DNA of 64,000 bases from Hyperoplus lanceolatus (Eukaryota > Chordata > Actinopteri > Uranoscopiformes > Ammodytidae). Both the position numbers and the translations under genes were made by a program. The notes under the pieces were generated by a model. The model searched no databases and had not been told where the DNA came from. It worked only from the letters and a program-made list of their open reading frames with translations. This document shows, piece by piece, positions 23,851 through 36,600 of this stretch. Position 1 is the stretch's first letter; every line of letters starts with the position of its first letter. Location: assembly GCA_026929865.2 (NCBI GenBank), contig CM049396.1, positions 28,564,001 to 28,628,000 on the forward strand. The letters are read 5' to 3'.

Positions 23851-26800
23851 GTCTAAACTGGTCCGACTGATGCGGACGGCATTGGCGATTATAAGGATAA
23901 GTCAGCGTCAATCTTTACAATGTAACTACAGTATGAACATGCTACCTTAAGACAACCCAAAAGATAGCTACTGCGCTTTAGACCCCCTTTATATAGATAC
24001 AATTGATTTAAAAATGATTTGTCCCTGCGTCAATACAGCTTTGAAATAGCAGCAGATAAAGGAAGGATGAGGTCAGGGTGGACATGAGAGGATCTCTTTT
24101 CTTTCATTCTTTATTAATTCACCTTTTAAGGGATTAGTGTTTTTATTGTGTATGTTTTCTGGGATTTGTCTATCTGTGCTTTCAGAAATCTTGCCGTGTT
24201 GTTTGTTGACTAACATCTCAATATGTATGTTGGTACTCTGATGATGTGGCTACATTATGGCTGTTAGCCCAAGTCAAATTATCCACTGAGTGTGTCATTA
24301 TCTTAAATGCAAACATAACACGTGTACATTACACATTGTGTATTTTAATGAGGATTCATCATTTCTTCATCTTTACAGTAACACAGATTACAATCAGAAC
24401 GTGACTCACTAGCTGAATAAATGACTTGGTGTTTGAAATGTGTTTTTGTCAAAATTGTAACGTATCACTGTAACACCTATGCACCCTATGACCAGTGCAA
24501 TGTTGGTTGCCATGGTTTCCATTTTCTTCCAGAGCGCCTGAGAACAGACAGTAAACAGTAAGACAGTAATATTCTTCGCACTTCTTCATCTCTGCCACTT
24601 GTTACTCTTTGATTTCTGCATGACTTAAGGGGCTTACACTAAGGACAGGTGTATTGGATATGTTATAAAAATGAAATGGCTGTCTGATGTAATGAGGCAG
24701 TGTCTAGACAGTATTTTTTTTTTCATTTTTCAAGAGCACACCTAATATTGACACACCTGAAAGATCCAAATTGTTCCAGAAAGATATGTCTATCTTTTGG
24801 ATTGGATATTGTATCTGACTTATTAATTGCCATAAGCATACTTTTTCACACATTTACAATCCAAATGTACTGTGTGCTCCAGAGTGCCATCTTGTGGCCA
24901 GTTCAAGACATCACACTCTCCCTCCGCACATTTATCATTGCCTTGAAGCTTTGAGAACAGACAGAGTCAGCAGGCCAGTTCCTGTGGCCGACATACTGTC
25001 TCCACCCAAGCTTTAACTCAAAAGCTGGAGTGTGACTGATACTGTAAAAGGAGAGTAATCCGCTCCCCCCCCCTCCACTCCCCCCTTCATTCTCCATTAT
25101 AAAGCAGTGAGTTTGCTGCCCTAGTGTCACACATTCAACATCTGAGGCCAAGGACTCTGTCATAGAGAGAGGGATCAATATGTCACATCGGAATTTGTGT
25201 GGTGGATTGTGTTGTGTTTCTTTGTGTTTGTCAAAGTCAGGGTCAGGGGGGAAAGATGATGGTCTGAAGCTTTCATTGTTTGTGCTATTGATTCAGTCCA
25301 GTAGAGAGTGAGATGATGTCACGCAGTAGCACGCTCGCTCAAGGTCAGCTGTGTTGTGGTAAAACGCCCTCTACTGTTGCTCGTAAAAAACTGGTCAAGT
25401 TGTTTGACACAAAAAGGTCAAATACAAGCTGCTTTAAAACAAATAGAAAATACTAAAGAAGTGTGGATTCAAATAGAGAAATGCTCAGAAATGTCTCCCT
25501 GTATTCCAAATAACGTGCACCACTTTGAAGTATAGAATAAGCACTTAGCTTTTGAGCACATTATTTTGTTGCACTTGAGATGAGTGGATAGCACCTTATC
25601 AGTGGAATTGAGAACCCACTGTATCCTTGTTCAAATGCGGCTGTGTGCACTTCCAAACATACGTTCTCCTACTCCAAAGGTTTTGTAGGCTGACGGATGA
25701 TTTAGAGAGTGATATAAAAAGTCTTCCAGCAAGGACACAGTAAAGATGGGAGGCCCTGTGTGGGCCAAATCCGTGTTTACTACATGAAAAAGGGAGTGAC
25801 TCACGCATGCCTCTCCCTATACACTGTAGCCTATGCCTGTCCCGACAAACATACTCGCACACAAACGACACACGGTCTGCTTTCAGGCTGAGTTACTGCC
25901 TGACCACTGCATGCTGTGTCTCACAACCCTTGATGCATCACTACATCAAAGAACCAATTCCTTTATATAGCATGGCTAAGTTAAAGGCAGGCTGCAGGGC
26001 CTGGACACAGTCATCAGCACAAAAAACAAAAAAAACTGAATTGAAACATGCTGAGCCAGCACCAGATAAGTGTTTTCTGGTGGTCCTGTACACAGTTTTT
26101 CTCCCCTTCTTTTGCCGGCAGTTTCTCTGTAATAACTGCAGTGACTGCACAAGCCATAGTTAACAACCAAGATTTGTGTTGGGTGAAAGCCTCTTCAAGG
26201 GGTTGTGTTGTTATGAACGGACTGAGTCAACAAAATGCAAGGCCATTGTTGAAATTAGCGGACTTAATTCAGTACTAAATGTGTGGCTTTTGGCGTTCCT
26301 AACTGCGACGCAACATTATCTAAAATACACATACTCAATTGCTTCGGCAGGACACACACACACAGTTCTCCACGACAGGGGGGGTAAAGGCAAGGAGATC
26401 CACGCAGCATGCTAACAAGCCCGCAGTCAGCCAAGACAAACACACATCAGATATACTGTACATCTGTGGTTTGATCTCACCACAGCCTATGGCAGAAAAC
26501 AAAACAGAAGTAATGAAAGGTCCATTTGGAATAAACATTTCCACAAACAACAGCTTTATGTGTGGCCTGATTACTGTCAGCCTGCCTTGGCTGTTGAGAA
26601 CTATTCTGCAAAACTTTTTGTGTTCTCCACGGTATTCAGACCTACAGTATAGTGGCACCAAAGAGTCCTGAGACTCTCTCCATGCTCTCTGTTTTAGCAC
26701 TCCTTCTTTGTGGCAGTCAAACAAAGGCTGTTTGGCCTCTTACACAAAAGACCCTTTGGATTGACTGTAGCGACTGTAAACTTCCTGCTGGATGCAGTGT

Positions 26801-27390
26801 AGGCTACTGCTGTGAAACAGCTGGTCAGAGGAAGGACAGGGCTACTTTGTAGTGGGCAATAGGCATGCAAAGGCACGCATTACGCAGTCCTTAAAGCCAC
26901 TACGAGTAACATGGCACAATGGCATCCCCTTTGGACAAAAGCGGTAGTATTTTTACGACGCCAGTTGTCGTGAAGCTGTTTTCTGGCTCGTGCCAGTTGT
27001 GCGAGATTCAAATGATCAGGAAGCAATATAGTGCATGTCCGTGTGTTGAAAGTGTGAGGGCACCGGACTCTTTTCGGCTCTGTGAGAGTGGTTAGTGACA
27101 CAGCATTAACTAATGCCAATCAGTGCTACACACACCTGATTGATGAGTTGATGCAGTGTCACCTCTCACGGAGCTGAACGAGTACGTGTCCTCACAGAAA
27201 GCGAATGAACAAGAGACGGCAGTTAGTATGGATCACGATGAGGTAATGTGTTTATGTTGTTGTAAATAATGACTATTTCAGATGAATAATGGTCATCTGA
27301 TGATGCTGGTGAGGCAAAGTAAACTTTGTTTTAGTAGGCTACCGCTCATTCATTTAGGAGTCTAGTTCGCTCCCGTGAAATTGTATATAC

Positions 27391-27403
27391 GTTGCTTGGC
27401 AAC
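27391..27403. promoter_or_regulatory. Palindromic RFX-like site
   Basis: With one flanking base each side, the site has arms CGTTGC and GCAACG around a 3-base spacer. It resembles an X-box with strong half sites and sits in a CpG-containing stretch of the spacer. Function is unproven. Confidence 0.3.
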
Positions 27404-27829
27404 GCCCTCCCGCCCGCCTATCACTCTCCCTTTTAGCTTTTCTTCATTGCATTTTCTTTTTTTTCTTTGATGGTTCAGCCCCGTTATCAGTCCTTATGAC
27501 GACAAACAACTGTCTCAAACAAGGCTCCCGCTCCCCTTCCCTCACCTGGAGCCTCTCAAATCGCGTTGTTGCGCCACACTGAAATCTGCGACTATATGTG
27601 ACCATAGAGCCTGCACGCGTGAACCGAAAATCGGACTGGTTGTGCGACCAGACCAAACACAGTAATAAAAACTATATAAAAACGTCTTTCTTTGCACTGA
27701 TGGTCTCGTTTGCTGTTGAAGGTAGCCTAATTTATGATTATGTGAGGAAACATGAGGCTGTTTAAAAGATATTTAAATGTTACTCGGAGCTGCTTTAATA
27801 GTAAAAATCAACACAAATCTGATGGAAAA

Positions 27830-28845
27830 ATTACAAAAAAAACAGCCTTTTTACCATTGAGAGTCAAGATCATTTGACAATACAATGTGGTTGTTTTTAT
27901 AGAACGTTCGGGAGAAAACTGCCGTGATTGGTTCAAAATACTTATCGGGTCATAAGAACAAGAGCATAGCCGGCTTCATCTGAAACTCATTTCTGTAAAG
28001 TTTACCAAACTGAAATGACAATAGGCCTATCTTTAATTTGGATGGACAAAATTGCCGAACTCTTTTCAGATGCTAACTATCATGCAACTAATGCTGGGTT
28101 TACACTACACGACTTTTCACGCGATTTGACAGTTGCAGACAATCTTGTCGGACTAAAATCACGGGAGTCTTGCTGGAGTTGTGGCGCGCGCACGTAATCT
28201 CAGTCGTTTGGTGTAAGGTGGTCTTCCGACCCGATTTCAGTCGGTCTTCTTCCCGTCTTGACGTTCCGACATTATCAAACTGGTTTGATATTATCGTTAG
28301 ACCTAAGGGGTTGGCTCAAGCGAAATGACGTGAACACTGTCACACTCTATCCAGCCCCAAACATGACACAGAAGGAGCGGCATTAGTCGCGCCCTGTGTC
28401 CGCCTGGAGGCACTTTTTTCGGACACTTTTACATAGCAGCCTCGGCTGGAGAACCAGGCTAATACGCGCAACCTGAACACTTTACCGTCAAATACAGGGT
28501 TAGGAGTGAGAGTTATTTGGGAAAAAAACGTTTTATTTGACTGAAATCACTTTTAATTCCCGGTACCAGCATTTGAAATATTATTAATTTCAAAAGGAAT
28601 CTAGCTGTAGTCTTGCAATATGAGACCCCCTGTCTTTTTAAAATCTCAGTCTGTGACTGAAAACTCAGAGAACTAATGACTAATTGTCCTCGGGTGTAAG
28701 TTGATTGTCTTTAGATGTGAGAGGGTGTCAGTTTTCAGTCTTTTCAAAGTATTTTAAAAGTCCTAGTGTAAACCCAGAATAACTCGACAGATGACATAGT
28801 CAGAAGGATTTTGTGGATTTGGGGTTACAGCGCTGCTTCCAGTAC
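27830..28845. repeat. Dispersed repeat, copy B (interrupted)
   Basis: Blocks shared with copy A occur on both sides of an inserted element: GTGATTGGTTCAAAATACTT and CATGCAACTAA on the left, AGAAGGATTTTGTGGATTTG on the right. In copy A these blocks are separated by only a few tens of bases, so the 684-bp insert arrived later. Outer limits are approximate. Confidence 0.6.
28094..28777. mobile_element. 684-bp hAT-like MITE inserted in an older repeat
   Basis: The left end CTGGGTTTACACTA and right end TAGTGTAAACCCAG are perfect 14-bp inverted repeats, and the similarity continues with GACTTTT on each side. Flanking bases (AACTAATG and AATAACTC) do not give a clean target duplication. Ends of this kind are common in fish hAT-type non-autonomous elements. 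No transposase frame is present. Confidence 0.8.
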
Positions 28846-30290
28846 AGTAGCCTTTTACCTGCATTTGATATACAGTACAGTATGTATCGTGCTCTTCTTT
28901 TAACAGCAGGGACCAAAATAAATCCTTTCTGTTTTAATTTTCAGGAGATAAGCAGGTTTGAGTCTTCTAGGAGGAACAGATGAGTCAGGGCGGTTTAGAG
29001 CTAAGACAGTGCACTTACCTGACGTTCCTCATTAATCTTCCCTATACCTTCCCTGTCTCATCGGCCATCCTCTATCACCATGATTTGTGGCGCCAATGTT
29101 GCAACCAACGCAATCCGCGGGCTTGTATCACTTTGACAAATGTCCTGGAATCCATAATGTGTGGTATTTCGTTCCATGTGTTTGATTTCTATGAGCAACA
29201 ATAAACCAAAGGGGGGAACAGGACAAAGACGATCCATAGCCAATTGACCTCTTGCTCTCCATTGGGATAAAAAAAGAGTGGGACTATCATGAGCACATAG
29301 ACTGTAAAAAAAACTTGAGGCACCAGCCAGGAGACCACTAAGCAAGTCCACATTTACTGCTGAGTTTATCATTATTATGAGCATTTTTATCACCAGCAGA
29401 AAGGTCTCCGTGGTCTACCTATTGTTAATCTGACAAGGGAAAAGCGTTGGCGGTTTTGTTGTGGAGGCATGGTAATAAAGTACACAGCAGGGAGATAGAA
29501 GCAGCGATGGAGAGGGATAAAAAGTTAATATTACGACCATTTACACTCAAAACAATGAATATGGGTTGTGCACTTTATTCGTAATGCATTGGATGAAAAC
29601 CGAATGTAAAAACAATGAAACACATACAATATATGTTGAGATGACAAATATAAAATATGTAGACCTAAATCTCTCTTGTTAATAATAAGTACTTTGTTTT
29701 AGTTGGCTCAATTCATAGTCATTGGGTTAATGCAATATCAATGTATTATCTTAGATCAACTTAACACGTTTGCTTTTAACTGATACATTATCGTGGAACC
29801 TGTTGACAAAATACATGTTAGTTAAGTCAATGTTTTAATTTCTTTGAGTGAGGGAAGTCATTGCCAGAATATAAAACCTGCATTTGTATAGTGCATTTGT
29901 AAAGTACAGAATTCCCTATCTATTTCCATACCAGCATGTTAATATCTCTACAGGAAAACTGTCTTGTGTTAAAGTGGGTGGTAGGTAACTGGAAGAGGTG
30001 GGTGGGAGGGGGTGGGGGGTGTTAACTTGACCATAAATTGTGACTGATCCCTTCTCAGTTGGGACATAATCCAAACTTCATGTACAAAGACAGGAAGAAC
30101 AAATAGGAGTTTTTCCTGCCTCTGTTTACTAGTGTGTGTCTGGAGCCAAAAAGCTTTGATTCATGGGATGTCTTCTTCTTGAGCAATAAAACTTCCTCAG
30201 TGACGGCGTACACCTGCACCGAGGCACGAGCACTGGGGTGGGAGCCCATGTGTGTCAAGTGTAGAGCCAGGCCGACGGGCTCCTCGGCCC

Positions 30291-30325
<35 letters not shown>

Positions 30326-30379
30326 ACGTGTGCGTGCACGTGTGTGAATCTTTGCAAGGACCATTTTTAGCTTTTAACT
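28846..30379. other. Intergenic sequence, no gene seen
   Basis: Mostly AT-rich sequence with a short (GT)n at about 30293-30324. No coding, RNA or clear mobile element could be supported. Confidence 0.55.
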
Positions 30380-30590
30380 ATCGGAGTGAGAACATTTAAC
30401 CCGGTCCTCACTTCTTCAAAGGCCTGTTTGAGGGTTGAGACAAGGTTTTAAGGTTCAGGTTAAAATTAGGTTTAGATTAGGGTTAGTGTAAGGTTTGGCG
30501 TTATGCATTTAGTTTAATGTTCAGGGTTGAGTTAGGGGCTACGGAATGTATGATGTCAATGAACATCCTCACAAGTATAGATGTACAAAT
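30380..30590. repeat. Dispersed teleost repeat next to a microsatellite
   Basis: The segment starts near ACCCGGTCCTCACTTCTTC, continues with GGTTTAGATTAGGGTTAG-like G/T-rich motifs, and ends at ATCCTCACAAGTATAGATGT. I recognise this layout (GGTCCTCAC, then GGTTAGG-like motifs, then CCTCACAA(A/G)TATAG) as a common fish genomic repeat often followed by (GT)n, as here. The family name is not known to me. Confidence 0.5.
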
Positions 30591-30612
30591 GTGTGTGTGA
30601 GAGTGTGTGTGG

Positions 30613-30613
<1 letters not shown>

Positions 30614-30691
<78 letters not shown>
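30614..30691. repeat. (TG)n microsatellite
   Basis: About 78 bp of perfect TG dinucleotides, directly after the dispersed repeat. Confidence 0.95.
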
Positions 30692-30693
<2 letters not shown>

Positions 30694-32311
30694 AATCTGT
30701 GTTCCTTCCATGAATTCTTCGCCGCCACGGTTTTGCATCCCATGAGGGTCAGTGTGAGTGAGCATGCGTGTGTGTCCAGGATCTGACGTCGTACAGCAAA
30801 GGGCTGGATGGAGATTGCGAAAGGGTGTGTGTGCCGGTGTGAAAATTGCTCTATGAGAGGGGAAAAGGTGACACCCTATACGCCCCACTCTGAACTGGAC
30901 AATGCATAAATGGGCGGTGGGGCTGGTGACTCACAGGTTTGGGGCTGTGGCTGGACAGAACAGGGGGCCGTGTCATACCTGGAGTGGCCGGATGGGTTGC
31001 GACACACGCCTAAGGGGCTCGGACCTACGTGAACTTCCTCATGAAGTACACGACTGGGAAATACATCCTGGAAGGACATGGAGCCGCATAAATCCTGATC
31101 CCAAATATAGAGATGGAGAAATTCCACGTGCTCTAATTATAAATCGATCAAACTTACTAATCTTTATTAGCAGCATTGTTTTGGGTAAACTGTCTACTAC
31201 ATCGTCATCATTGTTCCAAAAAATCTGGGCTGGCTGGTGCCTTGGCTGGGCTGACCGTCAGTCTCAAAGAAATGACATCTTTCTTAGCAGTAAGAGAGAG
31301 GGTCACACAGCAGGGCCTAGGACGTAAGCCACGCCAGTGCTGTGGGAAAACAGCACTGAGCATGCTCCATGACCCATGTTGACCAGCCTCTCAACAGTCT
31401 GGTAGGGAGATTCCTCTAGGGACAGACCCCTAGAGGACGCTCCACTGCTTCGCCTGCTGTGCAGAAAAAATAGAAAATGGCACAGCAAAATCTCAGCCTC
31501 TCTTTTGCCTTTGCCCTCCTTTTTTTCTCTCACAGTGTTTTTCATGCCAGAGATACAACCGCTCCTCTGAAGTGGTTTGTTTAACTCAGAGTTTAAACAG
31601 ATTTTGGGGGCTTCGTGAGTGCCGAATTAGATGGCCGCATATTGTCTGCATGATTCTTCGTCATCAACTTGTTCTGTGTTTATTCGTCGAACCGGTGTGT
31701 GTCCGCATGCACCGGACATACAGGCCGCTCTGTACAAAGAGGGTAAAGAACTTACAGTGACATTTCCCAGACTCGCCATGGGCTCACAGAGGGAATCCTT
31801 TTTTTTTTTCTTCTTTTTTTTTATAGCGTGCTCGTAACCCAGGACTTTTCCCGCCCACTTCACCCTGCCTATGTAACGGGCCTGCGAAAGCTCTCTGGCA
31901 CTCGAGTGCTGTGACGTCCGCCGAATCCAGGAGTTTGCAACTGTGCTCTGGTTATTGCCAATGTAACGGAGTCTGACACAACAACAGCATCTCCGTGATG
32001 TCACTGCTGTCTGTACGGAGGCTGGGTCACGCTAACACTGGAGATACTGCTTTATTTTCATGATAGGTTTTATCTGGGGTATATGACCCAGAACTACAGT
32101 CTGAGGTGGTTCTCTTAGCTTTTTACAGGACATTTCACATAAATGTGGTTCAGATTTGGTGATACAAAGTTATTATATTATTATAAAGTCACAAATCTTG
32201 TAACTGAAACAAAAAGGAAGCAGCTAGAGAAAGATAAATTAATGACACACACTCAGTCCTAAAAATGTTCGCATGGACATTCATTTTGATGGCACTTCAC
32301 CTTTTCCGACA
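30692..32311. other. Intergenic sequence, no gene seen
   Basis: Mixed composition, with a T-rich run at about 31799-31822. No gene is supported. Confidence 0.55.
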
Positions 32312-32390
32312 GACACACACACACACACACACGCACACATACACACACGCACGCACGCGCACACACACACACACACACACACACCCACAC
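32312..32390. repeat. (CA)n microsatellite, interrupted
   Basis: CA dinucleotides with CG and TA interruptions (CACGCACGCACGCG), showing an older, decaying tract. Confidence 0.92.
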
Positions 32391-32631
32391 CAGACAACCT
32401 TTAAACACACATATTTATCACTCCTTTGTATACTCGCCTTAGTCACCCTGGGCCCCTGGCTGACCCTCTGACTGACCTCTGTGTCTGACATCATCACTTC
32501 CAGACAGAGGTCACCGGGGGTTATCACAACCGCCGGCTATCAGAGTAGTTTGGCCCTTGAGTGTTTGAAAGCTCCCATCAGCCTGACAGTGGTCAAATAA
32601 GCCACTCCATGCTAACTCAGCATCCCGCTTA

Positions 32632-32632
<1 letters not shown>

Positions 32633-32711
<79 letters not shown>
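32633..32711. repeat. (CA)n microsatellite
   Basis: A nearly perfect CA dinucleotide tract of about 79 bp in the intergenic spacer. Confidence 0.95.
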
Positions 32712-32715
<4 letters not shown>

Positions 32716-33607
32716 GGATGAAGTCACCCTTGAGCACTAACATAGCTCTGTATTCTGATTCTCCAAACTTAACACCAGATGTTTTGTGTTTGTGTGCTGC
32801 TTTTGTAGGCAACTCAACTGTTTTAAGTTCTTCGAGGCCATTTAATTTGACCACTGACCTTACATGTTATTTTCTGTCACTCAAATGAGAGGGCCTTCTC
32901 AGATGGAGGTAAGCTCTCTATAGAGTTTAAGTTGTTTGCCAGGAACCCAGCTCAGATGGTATGGGTAAACTTGTTGACAGCTTATGGGGGATGAGTGTAA
33001 GGCACTATTGGACAGTTCAAGCTTTTCGGGGTCATCAGGTTGTGTTGTCCTTTGAAGTTCAGAGCACGTCATTTACTATAACAGGGGTCTGGATGCATAG
33101 AAGGTTTGCAGTCCTTCCCAGTTTAACATTGTTATTCTGGCAGTAGTTAAGCATTGTTTCATTTGATAAGATGTTATAGAATTGGTTCTTACAGCCTTGT
33201 AAAGTATAGCAGCAGGTTATGTGCTGATGGTTTCATTGATGTATTTCTGAAGAGGGTCTTATAGTCTCCCATCACAAGCTTAGTTTTTCACCCTTAGTTG
33301 AAGAAAAATAGGTACTAACAAGCAACACTGATTGTGTTGGGTTGGCTTCATTTTCTATATCCCCTTACACCATGGGCTGGTGCCCAGATGTAATTTTGGT
33401 GAAGGATAGGATTTATTTGGCTTAAGACGGTCACATTTAGTCCAAAAGAGATTAGAACTACCCTTTAAAAATGCCACAACCAAATATATATAATCTTTAA
33501 ATGATAAGGTACAATCTCCCCATTTAACAGAAATATGACCAAGGATAGCTATACATGACACCAGTGTCCTCAACCAGAGGTCTCTATCTCAGTAGGAATA
33601 CTTCATG

Positions 33608-33609
<2 letters not shown>
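32712..33609. other. Intergenic sequence between two CA repeats
   Basis: About 0.9 kb of unremarkable sequence. I see no gene, terminal repeats or RNA structure. Confidence 0.55.

Positions 33610-33651
<42 letters not shown>
33610..33651. repeat. (CA)n microsatellite
   Basis: A short perfect CA dinucleotide tract of about 42 bp. Confidence 0.95.
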
Positions 33652-33654
<3 letters not shown>

Positions 33655-36600
33655 AGGCACACCATTCAATGATGCAAGAACCACGAATATGTCTTCACGT
33701 TAACTCCATTTTGGAGCATCTCATGATGTCTGATCCCTCCAACCACCTAACTATACCCATCCTTTTGGTTGCCTTTCCTTGCTTTTACCACAGACCTGGC
33801 AGGAAAGGTAGGGCAGAGAAGAGGAAAACGAAGCGTAAACAGAGAGCATCTCATCTTTTCCCTTTTATCCAGCTGTCAGGCTCTTAATTAGATGGGAGAA
33901 TGTTTTGATGAAGACACATTCCCTGGATGTTCAAGCTATCAGCAGGCCAGGAGCTCAAGCCTTAGGGGGTGAGTGGGAGGGTGTGTGTGTGTGTGTTATT
34001 GTGTGTTTGTTAGTATTCGTGTGTGTGCGTGCGTGCTGGGGGATCTGAGGCCTTGTGAGATTGAAGACAGAGATCCAATGAGGCGGGAAGAGGTGGGAGA
34101 GGTAGAGACGTGATCAGGGTGAGAATTTGCAGTAAATATTCCTGCAACATTATTATTTTCCTCTCTTTCCTCTCTCCTACTCTGTGTTTTTTCTGGGATT
34201 TAATAACTGTGGCCTTATATATCCCTGTTTTGATATATAGGAGCAAAATTCACTGCCTGGCTACTTTTCCCCTTCACTAGTTGACATTTAAGCACACATA
34301 CAGCATGCTCTCATTTCTTCTGGCTCTCGTTAAATTACACCTGCTCGCATGGTACGCTTTGCCTTTGCTCTGTCCGTCAGGCATATGGTGTGAACACTTG
34401 GCTCTTATTTTCAGACATAAAGTATATAGGTATAATGAAAAGAAGATTGCACTGAACAAAACTCTTTGAAGGTGTAACAGATCCATTTCTTAACCTCCAA
34501 CCTGTTCAGTCATATACCTGGCCAGTGTCTCTTAGTATATAGTCACCAGACCTATTCACCGTGGACAATTGGGAGAATATGACCTTTGGCTTTACCGTAG
34601 AGATGAGAGGATTGATGCCACTGTCATATTTTGTTTGTTATATGATGAAAATACAGCCAGGTGTACAGATGGCTTTGCTTTCCCCAAAGAGTGGAAGCAT
34701 GGAAGGAAATGTGTGTTGAACTATTTCTTGGCTGGGTACAGTCTAGTCTTCACTGTGGGATTTCCCCAGACTCTAGAAGGTGAGAGCCACCATTGTAAAT
34801 CTGACAATTTTGAACTCCATTTTTTTTGTACGAATTAAAGGTTGAGTAAGATATTCCTGAGAAAGCTTGATGATTGTTGCCTACCACGTGCTCCTTCAGA
34901 GGCTTATGCTCCCAGTTGTGGCAACAGCAGTCGTCATTCAACATATACCCCTTTAAACAAAGGTAGTACGTCTTAATGGGTGTGCTTTACATCGGGTTTC
35001 CATCTGCTTCCAGTCTTCATGCTAAGCTAACTGGCTCCAACTCCAAATTTACAAATGTACAACGGATACATTCCCTGAGCTATTTTTGCAAGAAGGACAA
35101 TGAATCAAACTCCTCCAATGATATGATAATAACTGACTGATCTAGACATCCCCTTCCTCTGATACTGTCCCTCTCATTCTCTCTCTATCTTGGTGGTCCT
35201 ATCGTGTCTTGTCACTGATGCCAACCACAACCAGCACGCATGCAGACCCCAGTAAATCGCTAATTCCACCGCTTTTCTGTTTCTGGTTTCTCATCATCCA
35301 GTCTGCCTGGCTTCCTTATCAACCTACAGAGCTTTTCATCTGCATCGCTGGTCCTCTGCCACCCCACCAGGTTCTCGTTTAGCCTCCCACCCTGGGGAGC
35401 GGAGCTGTTTAGAGGAATTATCTTTCATCTTTGTGGGTGGACATTTGGATCTGGGAGAAAAACAATCTCTGAGAGTGTAGGTTAGACGCACCATTCGGTT
35501 CTAGTTCACAGGCACATATTAGAATATTTGAGCTTAAAGCTATAGTGCGTAACATTGTCCTATCTTTAAAGGTGGACGTTGTTAGTTTTATTTTCTGAAG
35601 GAGTTATGCCCAAATCCTGTTTGAAACCTCTCCTTATCATCACTAGTGTGCATAGAATTATCCAATTCCATAGAACCTGAAAAAACTTCCCACATGTTTG
35701 TTGTCCTACACTGTTGTGTTTGTGATCGTGCAAAGGCTTGAGGTTAGCTTGAGTGTTTTGCTTGAGTGTTTTGCTCCTCCTCCACACTGGGTTTCAGAAG
35801 GACATTTTTAGGCTGAGTTCCAGATTTAAGGATTTGAATTCAGCTTTTGTAAGGTGATCGTGAAAAAAAAGAAGAACAATCTACAGGGCAATTGTACTGG
35901 CGCTGCAGCTCAGAATGTACCAAGAAGGATGCTTGGGACTTACAAGCTCTCCTAGGTGCTTGGGACCTGCTGATGGAAACAAAAGATCTCAGCTCTGGCC
36001 CCCATTAGCCCCCCAAGCTGAGGGACTCGGTGGTGCACTAATTCCCCCTCTGTCAACCCCATGCTCACTACACCACTTACTGGGAAAAAACCTCTGGTGT
36101 ATACACCTCGGCACAAATATGGGACAATACCTTTGTGGAATGCGAAATAACAACAATGCACTGTGGGAATATTTCACAGGGGCTGAAAAAGGAGGAGGAA
36201 CTGTTCACTAGAAAACATTAGCTTTCTGTCCCTGTTTGAAAACCTTGAGTGACTTTATTTTCTCTCACGTTTTGTAGAGAAAGGGGTCATGTTGATCAGA
36301 GCCACTCTTTGAGCATGTGGTATGTGTAAAATGTGTCGCGTTGCCGGTGCATTACATGGTGTTTCTCCGTGTTCCTGTCCCTGCTAGGTAAGACATCCTG
36401 TACTCACCCCCGCAGGCATTCAAGGACATGTAGGTCTGAGCTGTAATATGGGTTAACACTTTTCATCAGCCACAAACTCCACTTGTCCTCACTTCTCCCG
36501 CTCTACTACGAACTACACTAGCTGGAACATGACATGGGATTTATTTGGTCTTTCAGGGCTGGCGTCATTTGAATTTTTTTTGCATTTGTGGTGAATCACT

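Larger units (their letters stand above)
22173..27829. other. Intergenic sequence, no gene seen
   Basis: AT-rich at first, then mixed. It contains a partial MITE copy at 23794-23850 and GTTGCCATGG half sites near 23703 and 24506. The moderately GC-rich block at about 22880-23240 looks unique and could be a conserved non-coding element, but I cannot test this. No protein or RNA gene is supported. Confidence 0.55.

Noticed and set aside
24887..24901. GCCATCTTGTGGCCA, similar to the ends of some fish repeats
   Set aside because: Only about 15 bases match and no body or opposite end of an element was found.
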